A DNA stretch of 64,000 nt from UBA5336 sp964506685 (GCA_964506685.1 CAZDMQ010000002.1:46750-110749), one strand, 5' to 3'. Positions 42,831 through 52,518 are shown, counted from the first letter of the stretch. The notes: generated by a model from the letters alone, not told the origin. Program-made: numbers and translations.

Positions 42831-44616
42831 CCCGTCGCCTTCGCCGGGGCCGCCGCCCGTCCGGCATCGCCGTGCGCTTCTCACCCTGTTCCGCCGGTTT
42901 TTCCGGCCGCATCTTGTCTGGTTCAGCGCCGGCACCGGTCTTGCCGGCGTGACGGCGGCTTGCGCCACAGGCTATGTCTATGTGCTGACCGCGATCGGCG
43001 AGGGGATCCAGGCCGCCAGCGCGGCCGGCGCGGCCGGGGAGACGGCACGGCGCGCGTGGGTCTGGTGGTCGATCGCAGCGATCGTCGGGCTGTCGGCCGG
43101 TCGCGCCCTGTCGCTGTACCTGATGACGATCGCCAACAATACCGGCGTGCAGCGGGCGCTGGTCGATGTGCAGCAGGCCCAGTTCGACAGCCTGACGCGG
43201 GGCGATTTCAGCCGGCTGGCCGGCGATGCCTCCGGTGAGTTCGTCGCGCGCTTCGTCAATGACGTGAACGCGCTGCGCGAGGCAGGACTGCGCTTTGCCA
43301 ATAATTTCACCAAATCGGTGCTCACGGTGACCGGCATGGTCATCGCCATGCTGGTCATGGACTGGCAACTCACAGCCCTGCTTTTCCTGTCCTATCCGCT
43401 CGCCTTCGGTCCCGTGGTCGGGCTTGGCAACCGTGTGCGCCGGCGGGCGCGCCGGGCCCAGCAGCAGGTCGGGGAGGTGACGGCCCTGCTCGCGGAAGGC
43501 TTTCAGGGCGCGCGCAGCATCAAGGCCTATACGCTGGAGGATCACCAGAGCGAGCGGGCCCGGCGCGGCTTCGAGGAACGCTCCCGATTGTTCCTGAAGG
43601 TGCTGAAGGACAAGGCTGCGGTCGATCCGATCCTGGAGGTCACCGGCGGGGTGGCGCTGGCATTGATCATCGGTTTCTCGGCCTGGCGGATCGCGACGGG
43701 GGACGGCTCGCTGGGCGCGCTGCTCGGGATTATCGGCGCCATCGGCATTGCCGCACCGGAGATCCGCGCGCTCGGTACGCTGAATGCCGTCGCCCAGGAG
43801 GGCGGAGCCGCCGCCGACCGGGTGCTCGACATCCTGGAGGCGCCGCCGGCAATCGCTGACCGCCCGGACGCGCAGGTGCTCGGGCGTGCCGAGGGCCATG
43901 TCGCCTTCGAGGACGTGAGCTTTGCCTATGGCGAGGGACCGGGCGTGCTCCGCGGCGTCTCGTTCGAGGTGCGGCCGGGCGAAATGCTGGCGCTGGTCGG
44001 CCCGTCCGGGGCGGGCAAGTCGACCGTGATCGACCTGATCCTGCGGCTTTATGATCCCACAAGCGGGCGCATCACGCTGGATGGTACCGACCTTCGCGAT
44101 GTCACTGGCGAGAGCCTCCGGCGGAACATTGCACTGGTCGCCCAGGATACGGGGCTGTTCGACGGGACGGTGGCGGAGAACATCGTGCTTGGGCGGCCCG
44201 GTGCGAGCCGGGAGGCGGTCGAGGACGCTGCCAGGAAAGCGCATGCGGCCGAGTTCATCGCCGCGCTCGAGGGCGGCTACGGGGCGCGGATCGGCGAAGG
44301 TGGGCGCAACCTGTCGGGCGGGCAGCGTCAGCGGATCGCCCTGGCCCGCGCCATCCTGCGCGATGCGCCGATCCTGTTGCTCGACGAGGCGACGAGCGCG
44401 CTGGATGCGGAAAGCGAGGCGAAGGTGCAGGCCGCGCTCGCCGAACATGCGCAGGGGCGCACCGTGATCGTCGTGGCGCACCGGCTTTCCACGGTCCGGG
44501 CCGCCGACCGGATCCTGGTGCTGGACCGCGGTCAGGTGGTGGAGATGGGGAGCCATGCGGTGCTGGTGGCGCGCGGCGGCACCTATGCCCGCCTCGTGGA
44601 CCTGCAACTCGCCTGA
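42781..44616 (+). CDS. ABC exporter with fused membrane and ATPase domains, MsbA-like
   Basis: About 611 residues. Six helices (about 45-320) form the type I exporter domain, including the coupling region FQGARSIKAYTLEDH. The ATPase has Walker A GPSGAGKST, signature NLSGGQRQRIALARA, Walker B ILLLDEATSALD and switch His in VVAHRL. It would act as a homodimer. Its place after cysQ and DUF4170 is the spot where lipid A core genes usually sit, so lipid A/LPS precursor flipping is likely, but multidrug export cannot be ruled out. The start is uncertain: the ATG at 42781 overlaps DUF4170 by 50 bases and has no good ribosome site. Confidence 0.88.
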   Translation: MRTSCWIPKRGRTIASDPSPSPGPPPVRHRRALLTLFRRFFRPHLVWFSAGTGLAGVTAACATGYVYVLTAIGEGIQAASAAGAAGETARRAWVWWSIAAIVGLSAGRALSLYLMTIANNTGVQRALVDVQQAQFDSLTRGDFSRLAGDASGEFVARFVNDVNALREAGLRFANNFTKSVLTVTGMVIAMLVMDWQLTALLFLSYPLAFGPVVGLGNRVRRRARRAQQQVGEVTALLAEGFQGARSIKAYTLEDHQSERARRGFEERSRLFLKVLKDKAAVDPILEVTGGVALALIIGFSAWRIATGDGSLGALLGIIGAIGIAAPEIRALGTLNAVAQEGGAAADRVLDILEAPPAIADRPDAQVLGRAEGHVAFEDVSFAYGEGPGVLRGVSFEVRPGEMLALVGPSGAGKSTVIDLILRLYDPTSGRITLDGTDLRDVTGESLRRNIALVAQDTGLFDGTVAENIVLGRPGASREAVEDAARKAHAAEFIAALEGGYGARIGEGGRNLSGGQRQRIALARAILRDAPILLLDEATSALDAESEAKVQAALAEHAQGRTVIVVAHRLSTVRAADRILVLDRGQVVEMGSHAVLVARGGTYARLVDLQLA

Positions 44617-44749
44617 ACGGCGAGGAGGCTCGCTTTCGACGTACCGGAACGGCAGGGAAGTTCGCCTGTGAGGGGCCTTGGCAGGCAACCTGGCTGGCCG
44701 GCAGTTCCGGAAAGTCGGTGCCCGGATCCGTCAGGCCGGGTCCGAACCT

Positions 44750-45439
44750 TCAGGCGAGGCTGGTGCGGCGTTCTTCGGGCATCCGGGCGGCAACTGTCCG
44801 CAGGAATTTCGCGAGCTTCTCTGCGGTCTCGGCGCCCTGCACCGCAATCTGCCGGTTGCCGATATAGGTCGGAACCCCGGCTATGCCCATGCGCCGGAAC
44901 AGTTCGGCCTCGTCACGCACCTCGGCGACATCGGCCTCGCCGGCGAGGAGTTTCGCAACGATGTCGCCATCGAGCCCGTTCTCACCGGCGATACGGGACA
45001 GCACGGCCGGATCGCCAATATCTTCGCCATGGGCAAAATAGGCTGCAAACAGCGCTTCCTTGACGGCGGCACCAACACGCTGGCCCTGGGCCCAGCGAAC
45101 AAGCCGGTGGGCGTCGAAGGAATTCGGGCGGCGGGTGATGGAAGCGAAGCGGAAGGGAATATCCTCCTCCGCGCCATATTGTTCGAGGGCGTCGCGCATG
45201 GCGCGAAAACGGCTGGTGTCGGGACTTTCATCCGGTTCGCCGGTCCCGCCCAGCCGCTGGCGCATATAGTCCTTGTAGTCGACTCCCGCCTTTGGAATGG
45301 TCGGGTCGAGTTCATAGGGGCGGAAGAGAAGCTCTATCTCCAGTTCCGGGACGTGCGCGATGGCGGCACGGATGCGGCGCAGCCCCAGCCAGCACCAGGG
45401 GCAGACGAGATCAGATACCATTTCGATGGCGATTGTCAT
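44750..45439 (-). CDS. FrnE-like DsbA-family oxidoreductase
   Basis: 229 residues, no signal peptide, so cytosolic. The thioredoxin-type active site is CPWC (Cys13-Cys16) in VSDLVCPWCWLGLRR, followed by the all-helical insertion of the FrnE/HCCA isomerase group. The later VPTYIGNRQIAVQG has the conserved cis-proline. FrnE proteins reduce or isomerise disulphides in stress. Not fused to any other domain. Convergent with the ABC exporter. Confidence 0.9.
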   Translation of the reverse strand: MTIAIEMVSDLVCPWCWLGLRRIRAAIAHVPELEIELLFRPYELDPTIPKAGVDYKDYMRQRLGGTGEPDESPDTSRFRAMRDALEQYGAEEDIPFRFASITRRPNSFDAHRLVRWAQGQRVGAAVKEALFAAYFAHGEDIGDPAVLSRIAGENGLDGDIVAKLLAGEADVAEVRDEAELFRRMGIAGVPTYIGNRQIAVQGAETAEKLAKFLRTVAARMPEERRTSLA

Positions 45440-45527
45440 GCCTTGAACCTAACGCGCCCGGCCCTTGTGGGACAAGGGGCCTTGACCGAGGGGCCGGTCG
45501 ATGAGTGGCCCGTGACCGAACGGCCAA

Positions 45528-45917
45528 CTATTGAATGGCATGGGCCTTGAGGTCCTCGAGCCTGACCAGGCGCAGCGCCGCAGCGTGGCAGGCGGCGAGG
45601 TCGACCGGCGGGGCGAACCCGGCGCGGCGGGCCTCCTCCCAGCGGCTGGCACACAGGCACCAGCGATTGCCGGGCCGGAGGCCGGGAAACATGAAGTCCG
45701 GCCGCGGGGTCACGAGATCGTTGCCCTGGCGGCGCGAGAAGTCGAGGAAATCGGCTGTCACGATGGCACAGACGGTGTGGCTGCCCCGGTCCATGGGACC
45801 GGTCTGGCAACAGCCATCGCGGAAGAAGCCCGTCACCGGGTCGGTGCCGCAGGTCTTCAGGGGGCCGCCGAGGACATTGAGCGGACGGGGCGGCGCAGGC
45901 GTGTCGTCATCGGCCAT
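45528..45917 (-). CDS. DUF2237 protein
   Basis: 129 residues. NVLGGPLKTC, TGFFRDGCC and GSHTVCAIVT with FPGLRPGNRWCLCASRW are typical of DUF2237, a small conserved domain with several cysteines and no established function. It lies between the fatty acid desaturase and the FrnE-like gene on the same strand, 6 bases downstream of the desaturase stop, suggesting co-transcription. Confidence 0.88.
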   Translation of the reverse strand: MADDDTPAPPRPLNVLGGPLKTCGTDPVTGFFRDGCCQTGPMDRGSHTVCAIVTADFLDFSRRQGNDLVTPRPDFMFPGLRPGNRWCLCASRWEEARRAGFAPPVDLAACHAAALRLVRLEDLKAHAIQ

Positions 45918-45923
45918 GGCGGG

Positions 45924-46880
45924 TCAGGCTGCAACCGGGCTGGCCGGCCTTGAAGCGGCGGCTGCCAGCACGCCCCGGTAGCCACGCCGCACTTCCATCC
46001 GCTCGGTCACGCCCTTCGCAGCGAGCAGGCGATGGGCCTCGCCGAGCCGGTAACAGGGCAGATACATGAACATGTGATGCTCGCAGTGGTAATTCACCCA
46101 GTAGGGCGCGAGCAGCAGGCCTTCGAGCGGGTTTGCAAGCGTCGTCCGGGCATGGCGCATGGGGTCTTCATTGTCCGGCACCACGGCATGCTCGGCGATG
46201 TTCCGCAGCCGGGTGACAAGCTGGTTCCACGTCGCCATCGGCACCAGCCAAAGCACGAAATAGGCCCACCAGTGGCCGAGGGCAGCGAGCAGCGCGAAAA
46301 GGGCGAGATTGGTCGCCAGGAAGGGGATGACCGCTTCCCGCGCCGCCTGCGCACGGTTCTCAGTGCCCTTGCCGGCGCGGATGTTCAGCCCCATCGCGTT
46401 GGCGAACTGGTTGACGCGCTGCTTCAGGAAGGTCTGCCCCGTGAGGTCGCGGATGATCTTCCGCCGTAGCGAGACCCGCGTCACCGGGAATGGCGCCGAC
46501 AGGGCCAGGTCGGGGTCCTCGGGCTGCTGGGCGTACTTGTGGTGGCTGAGGTGATAGGGCCGGTAATTGCCGAGATGGGCTCCCACCGGCGCGGCGCAAA
46601 GCCACTGGCCGATCCAGTCATTGAGCCGCTTGTTGGCATGCAGCCCGCCATGGGCGGCGTCGTGCATGAGGATGGCGAGGCCGAGCTGGCGGGCGCCGAT
46701 CACCATGATGGCAAGCGGGATCAGCCAAGGTTGCCAGATCGCTGCGGCCATGGCCAGTGCGATGACGGCCCAGGCATGGATGACCAGCCCCATCGCCAGC
46801 CAGTCATTGCGGCGGGTCAGGCGGGTCCATTCCTCGCGGGTGAAGATATCGGTCGGCTTGAGACGTGCGGCTACAGGCAT
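45924..46880 (-). CDS. Membrane fatty acid desaturase
   Basis: 318 residues with four hydrophobic helices. The three histidine boxes are HDAAHGG, HLSHHKYA and NYHCEHHMFM, binding a di-iron centre that introduces a double bond into a lipid acyl chain. The spacing matches acyl-lipid desaturases and related carotenoid ketolases; the desaturase reading is preferred because of YRPYHLSHH. ATG 46880 is chosen since the family start LKPTDIFTREEW follows. It starts 8 bases after the ubiA stop, so it follows ubiA in one message. Confidence 0.88.
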   Translation of the reverse strand: MPVAARLKPTDIFTREEWTRLTRRNDWLAMGLVIHAWAVIALAMAAAIWQPWLIPLAIMVIGARQLGLAILMHDAAHGGLHANKRLNDWIGQWLCAAPVGAHLGNYRPYHLSHHKYAQQPEDPDLALSAPFPVTRVSLRRKIIRDLTGQTFLKQRVNQFANAMGLNIRAGKGTENRAQAAREAVIPFLATNLALFALLAALGHWWAYFVLWLVPMATWNQLVTRLRNIAEHAVVPDNEDPMRHARTTLANPLEGLLLAPYWVNYHCEHHMFMYLPCYRLGEAHRLLAAKGVTERMEVRRGYRGVLAAAASRPASPVAA

Positions 46881-46887
46881 ACGGCGT

Positions 46888-48144
46888 TTATGCCACCACA
46901 CCGGCAACAAGGAAACCGGCAGCGAGGATTGCGCCGGCCCACACATTGGAGCGGAAGACCGTCAGCGCCGTCGCCTCGCGGTCGCGGGCGAGCCGGACGG
47001 CCTGCCAGGCGCCGTGCCCGAGGAAGAGCAGGGCGGTGATCGCGCCGATATTCGGTGCGCCGGCAAACCAGGCGGCAAGGGCGATCAGCGCGGCGGCCAC
47101 AAGATGGAAAACGAAGGCGCCGATGATGGCCTGTTCGCCGAACAGGCGAGCGGTCGACTTGATGCCGGCCAGTTCATCGTCCTCGGCATCCTGGATCGCA
47201 TAGATCGTATCGTAAGCGATGGTCCAGCAGGCGAGGCCGAGCCACAGAATAATGGTCGACGGGCTGATGCTGGCGGTGGTCGCTGCCGCGATCAGGACCC
47301 CGAAATTGAAGGTCGCGCCGAGCCAGGCCTGCGGCCACCAGGTGAAGCGTTTCATGAACGGATAGGCCGCGACAAGCGGTAGCGCGACAAGTGCTGCGAT
47401 CTTGGCATCGGTTGGCAGCATCAGCCAGATCAGGAAAGCGGCAAGCAGTTGCAGGCCGAGCCAGATCGCAGCCCGCGGCACGCTGACAAGGCCCGCGGGA
47501 ATGGGGCGGCTGGCGGTCCGCTCGACCTCGGCGTCGAGCTTGCGGTCGGTGATGTCGTTCCACGTGCAGCCTGCGCCGCGCATGGCCACCGCGCCGATGA
47601 AGAAGATCAGCGCCCAGAGCGGGATGAGCGGGCTGAAACTTGCTGGGATCGCGGTGAAGCCCAGCCCGATCCAGGCCGGCAGGACCAGCAACCAGATGCC
47701 GACCGGCCGGTCCCAGCGGGCGAGGTAGATATAAGGCTCGGTCCAGTCCGGCAGGTTGTCGGCCAGCCATTGCGGCAGCCGGCCATCGGGGGGCGTTGCA
47801 CCGGTCGGCTCGCCGGCCTCCAGGCCCGTCGCCCCGAGGCCCCCGTCCTCTGGGCCGGTCTCTGTCTCTGCGCCGGAGCCCGTTTCCGGTAGAGTCCCGC
47901 CTGGCGTCGCGGCCGGCGTAGTGGCCGGCGTCGTGGCAGGTGCTGCCGCGGTCGGTTGACCGGGCTGGACGGACAGCTCGTCTGGGCCCGCGGGGGCATA
48001 TTCCCGGGTATCATTGGCCGGTTCCGGCGGCACTCCGCCACCCTGAGCGGGCGGCTCGCCAGCCGGCTGGCTTGCCTCGGCCTGCGGGTCGGTCGCCTCG
48101 TCTTCAGGCCGCTGGGGCGAATCGTTCTGCGTCGGATCGGACAT
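46888..48144 (-). CDS. ubiA: 4-hydroxybenzoate polyprenyltransferase with long disordered N-terminal extension
   Basis: 418 residues, compared with about 290-310 for normal UbiA. The enzyme prenylates 4-hydroxybenzoate in ubiquinone synthesis. The aspartate motifs are NDITDRKLD and DAEDDE, with the family segments GRGAGCTWND-like (here MRGAGCTWNDITD) and RPIPAG. Eight to nine helices follow. The first ~125 residues are low-complexity, rich in Pro, Thr, Ala, Glu and Gly (TPATTPAATPGG, TETGPEDGG) and not part of the enzyme. The first aspartate motif is at about residue 190. Divergent from rsmE. Confidence 0.93.
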   Translation of the reverse strand: MSDPTQNDSPQRPEDEATDPQAEASQPAGEPPAQGGGVPPEPANDTREYAPAGPDELSVQPGQPTAAAPATTPATTPAATPGGTLPETGSGAETETGPEDGGLGATGLEAGEPTGATPPDGRLPQWLADNLPDWTEPYIYLARWDRPVGIWLLVLPAWIGLGFTAIPASFSPLIPLWALIFFIGAVAMRGAGCTWNDITDRKLDAEVERTASRPIPAGLVSVPRAAIWLGLQLLAAFLIWLMLPTDAKIAALVALPLVAAYPFMKRFTWWPQAWLGATFNFGVLIAAATTASISPSTIILWLGLACWTIAYDTIYAIQDAEDDELAGIKSTARLFGEQAIIGAFVFHLVAAALIALAAWFAGAPNIGAITALLFLGHGAWQAVRLARDREATALTVFRSNVWAGAILAAGFLVAGVVA

Positions 48145-48316
48145 GCCTTCTCTTACCCCAGACGCTGCGTTCCGTCACGCGGCGGCTGTGCCCGAGGCCA
48201 TATCCGAAGCGTTCTTGCCGGTTCTCGCAAGCTGTGCCTCCAATTTCAGTTGCGCCGGGAAGCGCAGCGGCCCTGCGCGGGATTGTGCCTGCGAGACGGG
48301 TGCATATATCGGAATC

Positions 48317-49084
48317 ATGGGGTCTGTTCCACGTCTCTTCGTTACCTCCGACCTTCGCCGGGACGGCTTCGTCGCGCTTGATGACGGCCAGGCAAAGTAT
48401 CTCTCACGGGTGATGCGGCTGGGTATCGGCGATGCGGTCCGCGTGTTCAATGGCCGGGACGGGGAATGGCGCGCCGAGATCGACATGGTCGAAGGCCGCT
48501 CCGTGCTGGTGAAGGCGCGCGAGCAGGTCCGTCCGCAAGAGGCAGCGACCATGCTGACGCTGATGTTTGCCCCCCTCAAGAAGACGCGGACGGATTTTGT
48601 TGTGGAAAAGGCAACCGAGCTCGGTGTCTGCCGCATCCAGCCGGTGATGACCGAGCGGACCCAGGCGGGCCGGGTACGGGCCGACCGCCTCGAGAAGATC
48701 GCCATGGAGGCCGCCGAACAGACCGAGCGGATGGATGTCCCGCTGGTCGAGGACGCGCTGCCGCTGATGCAGGCGGTCGCGGCGCTGCCGGAGGGGACGC
48801 CGCTCATCTTCTGCGACGAAGCCGGTGACGATCCCGATGCGCGATGGGGTGGCGAGGCCGGACGGGCCCGGCCGATGCTGTCGGTGCTGAATGAGCTCGA
48901 CACCGGGTCGGGGGCCGTACTCGTCGGCCCCGAGGGCGGGTTCTCGCCCGCCGAGCGGGATGCCTTGAGAGCCCATGCCGGGGTCCTGCCCGTCACGCTT
49001 GGGCCGCGGATCCTCCGCGCCGAAACAGCCGTTGTCGCGGCCCTCGCTCTGTGGCAGGCGGTTCGGGGAGACTGGACAGACTGA
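48317..49084 (+). CDS. rsmE: 16S rRNA (uracil-1498-N3)-methyltransferase RsmE
   Basis: 255 residues, SPOUT methyltransferase fold. The N-terminal PUA-like part (GDAVRVFNGRDGEWRAEI) is followed by FVVEKATELGV and the trefoil knot GPEGGFSPAERDAL with LGPRILRAETA, where S-adenosylmethionine binds. ATG at 48317 with a weak GGAA. It stands between ubiA and gshA, the regular alphaproteobacterial order. Confidence 0.95.
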   Translation: MGSVPRLFVTSDLRRDGFVALDDGQAKYLSRVMRLGIGDAVRVFNGRDGEWRAEIDMVEGRSVLVKAREQVRPQEAATMLTLMFAPLKKTRTDFVVEKATELGVCRIQPVMTERTQAGRVRADRLEKIAMEAAEQTERMDVPLVEDALPLMQAVAALPEGTPLIFCDEAGDDPDARWGGEAGRARPMLSVLNELDTGSGAVLVGPEGGFSPAERDALRAHAGVLPVTLGPRILRAETAVVAALALWQAVRGDWTD

Positions 49085-49125
49085 GCCGCGCCCCTGCGGG
49101 CCGGCGTGAGGAAAGATGCCGAGCC

Positions 49126-50505
49126 ATGACCACGCCGACGCAGGATATTGACGAGACGCAACCGAGGATTTCCGGCAAGGCCGAACTGGTCGAGTGGATG
49201 GAAGCGGGCTGCAAGCCGAAGGCAGACTGGCGGATCGGCACCGAGCACGAGAAGTTCGGGTTCCTCAAGGCGGGCAATCGGCCTTTGCCCTATGACGGGC
49301 CGTCCTCGATCCGCGCCATGCTCGAAGGGCTGCGCGACCGCTTCGGCTGGGACCCCATCGTGGAAGGGGGATACCTGATCGGGCTCAAGCGCGACGGCGC
49401 CAGTGTCAGCCTCGAACCCGGTGGCCAGTTCGAGCTTTCCGGCGCCCCGCTCACGCACATCCATGAGACCTGTAACGAGGTCGGCCGGCATCTCGGTGAA
49501 GTGCGCGAGATCGCCGACCCGCTCGGCATCGGCTTCCTCGGTCTCGGCGTCTCCCCGCTCTGGTCGATGGACGAGACCCCGATCATGCCGAAGGGGCGGT
49601 ACAAGATCATGCGGGACTACATGGAACGGGTCGGCCGGCTCGGACGGCAGATGATGTTCCGGTCCTGCACCGTGCAGACCAATCTCGATTTCAGTTCCGA
49701 AGCCGACATGGTGAAGAAATTCCGGGTCTCGCTGGCGCTGCAGCCGCTCGGCACAGCCCTGTTTGCCAATTCCCCCTTCATGGAGGGCCGCACCAACGGC
49801 TTTCTCTCCTATCGCAGCCATATCTGGACCGATACCGACCCGGACCGGACCGGCATGCTGCCCTTTGTCTTCGAGGACGGGTTCGGGTTCGAGCGCTATG
49901 TCGACTACGCCCTGGATGTGCCGATGTATTTTGTCCGGCGGAAGGGCACCTATCTCGATGCGGCAGGGCTCAGCTTCCGCGACTTCATGGCGGGCAAGCT
50001 CGATATCCTGCCCGGCGAGCGACCGGCGCTTGATGACTTCATCGATCACCTGTCGACCATCTTTCCCGAGGTCCGGCTGAAGCGGTTTCTCGAGATGCGC
50101 GGGTCCGATTCGGGACCGTGGAGCCGGCTCTGCGCCTTCTCCGCCTTCTGGACCGGCATTCTCTATGACGATGCGGCACTTGAGGCGGCCTGGCAGTGGG
50201 TGCGGGGCTGGTCGGCGGCCGAACGCGAGGCGATGCGCCAGTCGGTCGGAACGCTGGGGCTGCGCACGCCGCTGCCCGATGGTGGCTGCCTGCAGGACCT
50301 TGCCCGGGAAGTGCTGGCGATGTGCCGTGACGGGCTGAAGGCGCGCCGGTTCCTCTCGACATCGGGCGATGACGAGACCGGTTTTCTCAGCGAGCTGGAC
50401 GAGATCGCCGCCACGGGCGTGACGCCGGCCGAGCGCCTGCTGGAACGCTATCACGGCGAGTGGGGCCGGAGCGTGCTGCCGGTCTTCGAGGTCTGCGCGT
50501 ACTGA
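49126..50505 (+). CDS. gshA: Glutamate-cysteine ligase (GCS2/plant type)
   Basis: 459 residues. First step of glutathione synthesis. Recognised by IGTEHEKFGF near the N-terminus, LEPGGQFELSG, and MMFRSCTVQTNLDF, the set of the alphaproteobacterial/plant ligase. ATG 49126 has GAGGAAAG ahead. The gene lies 41 bases after rsmE. Length normal. Confidence 0.95.
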   Translation: MTTPTQDIDETQPRISGKAELVEWMEAGCKPKADWRIGTEHEKFGFLKAGNRPLPYDGPSSIRAMLEGLRDRFGWDPIVEGGYLIGLKRDGASVSLEPGGQFELSGAPLTHIHETCNEVGRHLGEVREIADPLGIGFLGLGVSPLWSMDETPIMPKGRYKIMRDYMERVGRLGRQMMFRSCTVQTNLDFSSEADMVKKFRVSLALQPLGTALFANSPFMEGRTNGFLSYRSHIWTDTDPDRTGMLPFVFEDGFGFERYVDYALDVPMYFVRRKGTYLDAAGLSFRDFMAGKLDILPGERPALDDFIDHLSTIFPEVRLKRFLEMRGSDSGPWSRLCAFSAFWTGILYDDAALEAAWQWVRGWSAAEREAMRQSVGTLGLRTPLPDGGCLQDLAREVLAMCRDGLKARRFLSTSGDDETGFLSELDEIAATGVTPAERLLERYHGEWGRSVLPVFEVCAY

Positions 50506-50646
50506 TGCAGGTTCGCCGGCCCGGGGCGAGGGGGAGATGCCTTTGCGGACGCCGGCGGGCACCCCTTGAGCCGAAGTGACAGGCGTGATCAAAGTGTCAT
50601 GTAATGGCGCCGGATCTCGGCGCGCCAAGCCCGGGATCCCGCTTCC

Positions 50647-52518
50647 ATGACCATTGTGCTGATCACACTCCTCGTCGCCCTGCCGCCGGTTGCCTTCACC
50701 ATGTGGCAATTGCGTCGGCATCCCCGCGGTCTCTATGTCCTGTTCTTCGCCGAGATGTGGGAGCGGTTCTCCTACTACGGAATGCGCGGCATCCTGATCT
50801 TCTATCTCACCTGGCACTTCCTTTTCGAGAACGATTATTCGCTGACCCTTTACGGCGCCTATGTCGCGCTGGTTTATCTCGGCCCGCTCCTCGGGGGCTG
50901 GCTTGCTGATCGCTATATCGGGTTCCGCAAGGCGGTGACCTTCGGCGCGATCCTGCTCGTCCTGGGGCACGGCCTGATGGGGCTGCATGGCGAACCGGCC
51001 AGGGAAACCCTCGTGACTGCCAATGCGAGCTACACGCTGGAGCGCCCGGATTACAGCGAAACACGTGAGCGGTTCATCCTCGTCGACGGAGAACGCTTCC
51101 CGGTCGACCGGTTCGAACAGCCGGCCATCGGTTCCCCGGAGCGCACCGTTTCGTTCGAGCGGAATGGCGAGACGGTCAGCCTGAACGGAACGCTGGAGCG
51201 CGAACGCAGCCCGCTGCACGAGACAATTCTGTTTGCCGCCCTGGCGCTGATCGTGGCCGGTGTCGGCTTCCTGAAACCGAATATCTCCACTTGCGTCGGG
51301 GCACTTTACGAAAAGGGCGACACGCGCCGCGACAGCGGTTTCACGCTCTATTACGTGGGGATCAACCTCGGCTCATTCCTTGCGGGCAGTTTCTGTGCGC
51401 TGGCTGCGGCCTATCTGGGCTGGTGGGCCGGGTTCGGGCTGGCCGCCATCGGGATGCTGGCGGGTCTGGTCGTATTCGTGCTGGGGCAGGACTGGCTGCA
51501 GGGTACAGCCGAGCCGCCGGCGGGGGTCGACCTGCGCACCCCCGTCTTCGCCGGCCTGAACCGGGAGTGGCTTGTCTACCTGTCGGGCCTCGGCTTTGCC
51601 GTGGTGGCATATGCGCTGTTGCGCCTGGCCAATTTCGATGTCGACCTGTCATGGCTTTCGTCGGGTCTCGAAGTGCCGCTCGTCGAACTCCTGATGCACG
51701 TTCTCTTCACGCTGGTTGTACTCGGCATCATCATCTACATGCTCACGCAGCTTGAGGCCGAGGCCCGCAACTCGATGATCGGCCTGCTGATCCTGACCGT
51801 TTCATCGGTCCTGTTCTGGACACTGTTCGACCAGGGGCCGACCTCCCTGAACCTCTTTGCGGCTGCCCATGTCAACAATGAGGTCGGCGGGGCCCCGTTC
51901 CCGGCCGCCGTGCTGCAATCGGTGAACCCCGGGACGATCATGTATGTGGCGCCGCTGGTCGCAGTGCTCTGGTCGTGGCTGTCGGCCCGCGGCTGGGAAC
52001 CCAATACCTTCGTCAAGTTCGGCCTCGGGATGATGCAGATCGGCGCCGGTTTCTACCTGCTCAATCTCGGCATCCAGACGGCCACACCCGATGCAGAGGG
52101 CGCCCTGCGGATCTCGGTCCTGTTCATTTTCGGAATGTATGTCCTGCACACCACGGGCGAAATCTTCCTGTCACCGGTCGGTTTGTCCGCTGTGACGCGG
52201 TTGTCGGCGCCGAAGATCGTCGGCTTCATGATGGGCTTCTGGTTCCTCGCCTCCTCCTACGCCAACATCATGGCCGCGATCGTGGCGCGGGCGACCCAGG
52301 TCCCGGAAGGTGCGCCGGCAGCCGAAAGCCTTGCGGCCTACAATGCCGTCTACCTGCAACTGGGCACGGCAGCGCTGGCTCTCGGCGCCGTCCTGATCGC
52401 GTTGAGCCCGTTCCTGCGCCGGCTGACGGCTTCAAGGGATACGCACACCTCTGCGATGGAGGTCGATGCGGCCGGCACCGCAATGGATCGTTCCGAGGCG
52501 CTGAAGCCTGGCGAATAG
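50647..52518 (+). CDS. POT-family peptide:proton symporter
   Basis: 623 residues with about 12-14 helices. The proton-coupling motif ExxERFxYYG is EMWERFSYYG (Glu36-Arg40), and the PTR2 motif is FYLxxNxGS-like: FTLYYVGINLGSFLAG. It imports di- and tripeptides. Between helices 3 and 4 there is a hydrophilic insertion of about 70 residues (residues 113-190), which is larger than usual in POT proteins and would face the periplasm. The first helix pair is weakly spaced. The product is otherwise ordinary. Confidence 0.93.
   Translation: MTIVLITLLVALPPVAFTMWQLRRHPRGLYVLFFAEMWERFSYYGMRGILIFYLTWHFLFENDYSLTLYGAYVALVYLGPLLGGWLADRYIGFRKAVTFGAILLVLGHGLMGLHGEPARETLVTANASYTLERPDYSETRERFILVDGERFPVDRFEQPAIGSPERTVSFERNGETVSLNGTLERERSPLHETILFAALALIVAGVGFLKPNISTCVGALYEKGDTRRDSGFTLYYVGINLGSFLAGSFCALAAAYLGWWAGFGLAAIGMLAGLVVFVLGQDWLQGTAEPPAGVDLRTPVFAGLNREWLVYLSGLGFAVVAYALLRLANFDVDLSWLSSGLEVPLVELLMHVLFTLVVLGIIIYMLTQLEAEARNSMIGLLILTVSSVLFWTLFDQGPTSLNLFAAAHVNNEVGGAPFPAAVLQSVNPGTIMYVAPLVAVLWSWLSARGWEPNTFVKFGLGMMQIGAGFYLLNLGIQTATPDAEGALRISVLFIFGMYVLHTTGEIFLSPVGLSAVTRLSAPKIVGFMMGFWFLASSYANIMAAIVARATQVPEGAPAAESLAAYNAVYLQLGTAALALGAVLIALSPFLRRLTASRDTHTSAMEVDAAGTAMDRSEALKPGE

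Noticed and set aside
44723..44744. Possible terminator hairpin between the ABC exporter and the FrnE-like gene
   Set aside because: The stem is only seven pairs with a mismatch-like G-T pair and no U-run, so it is too weak to call.
48175..51219. A 1014-residue open frame on the minus strand
   Set aside because: It lies opposite rsmE, gshA and part of the POT gene, all of which have clear family motifs; its composition is the Arg/Pro/Ala-rich pattern expected from the reverse frame of GC-rich genes.
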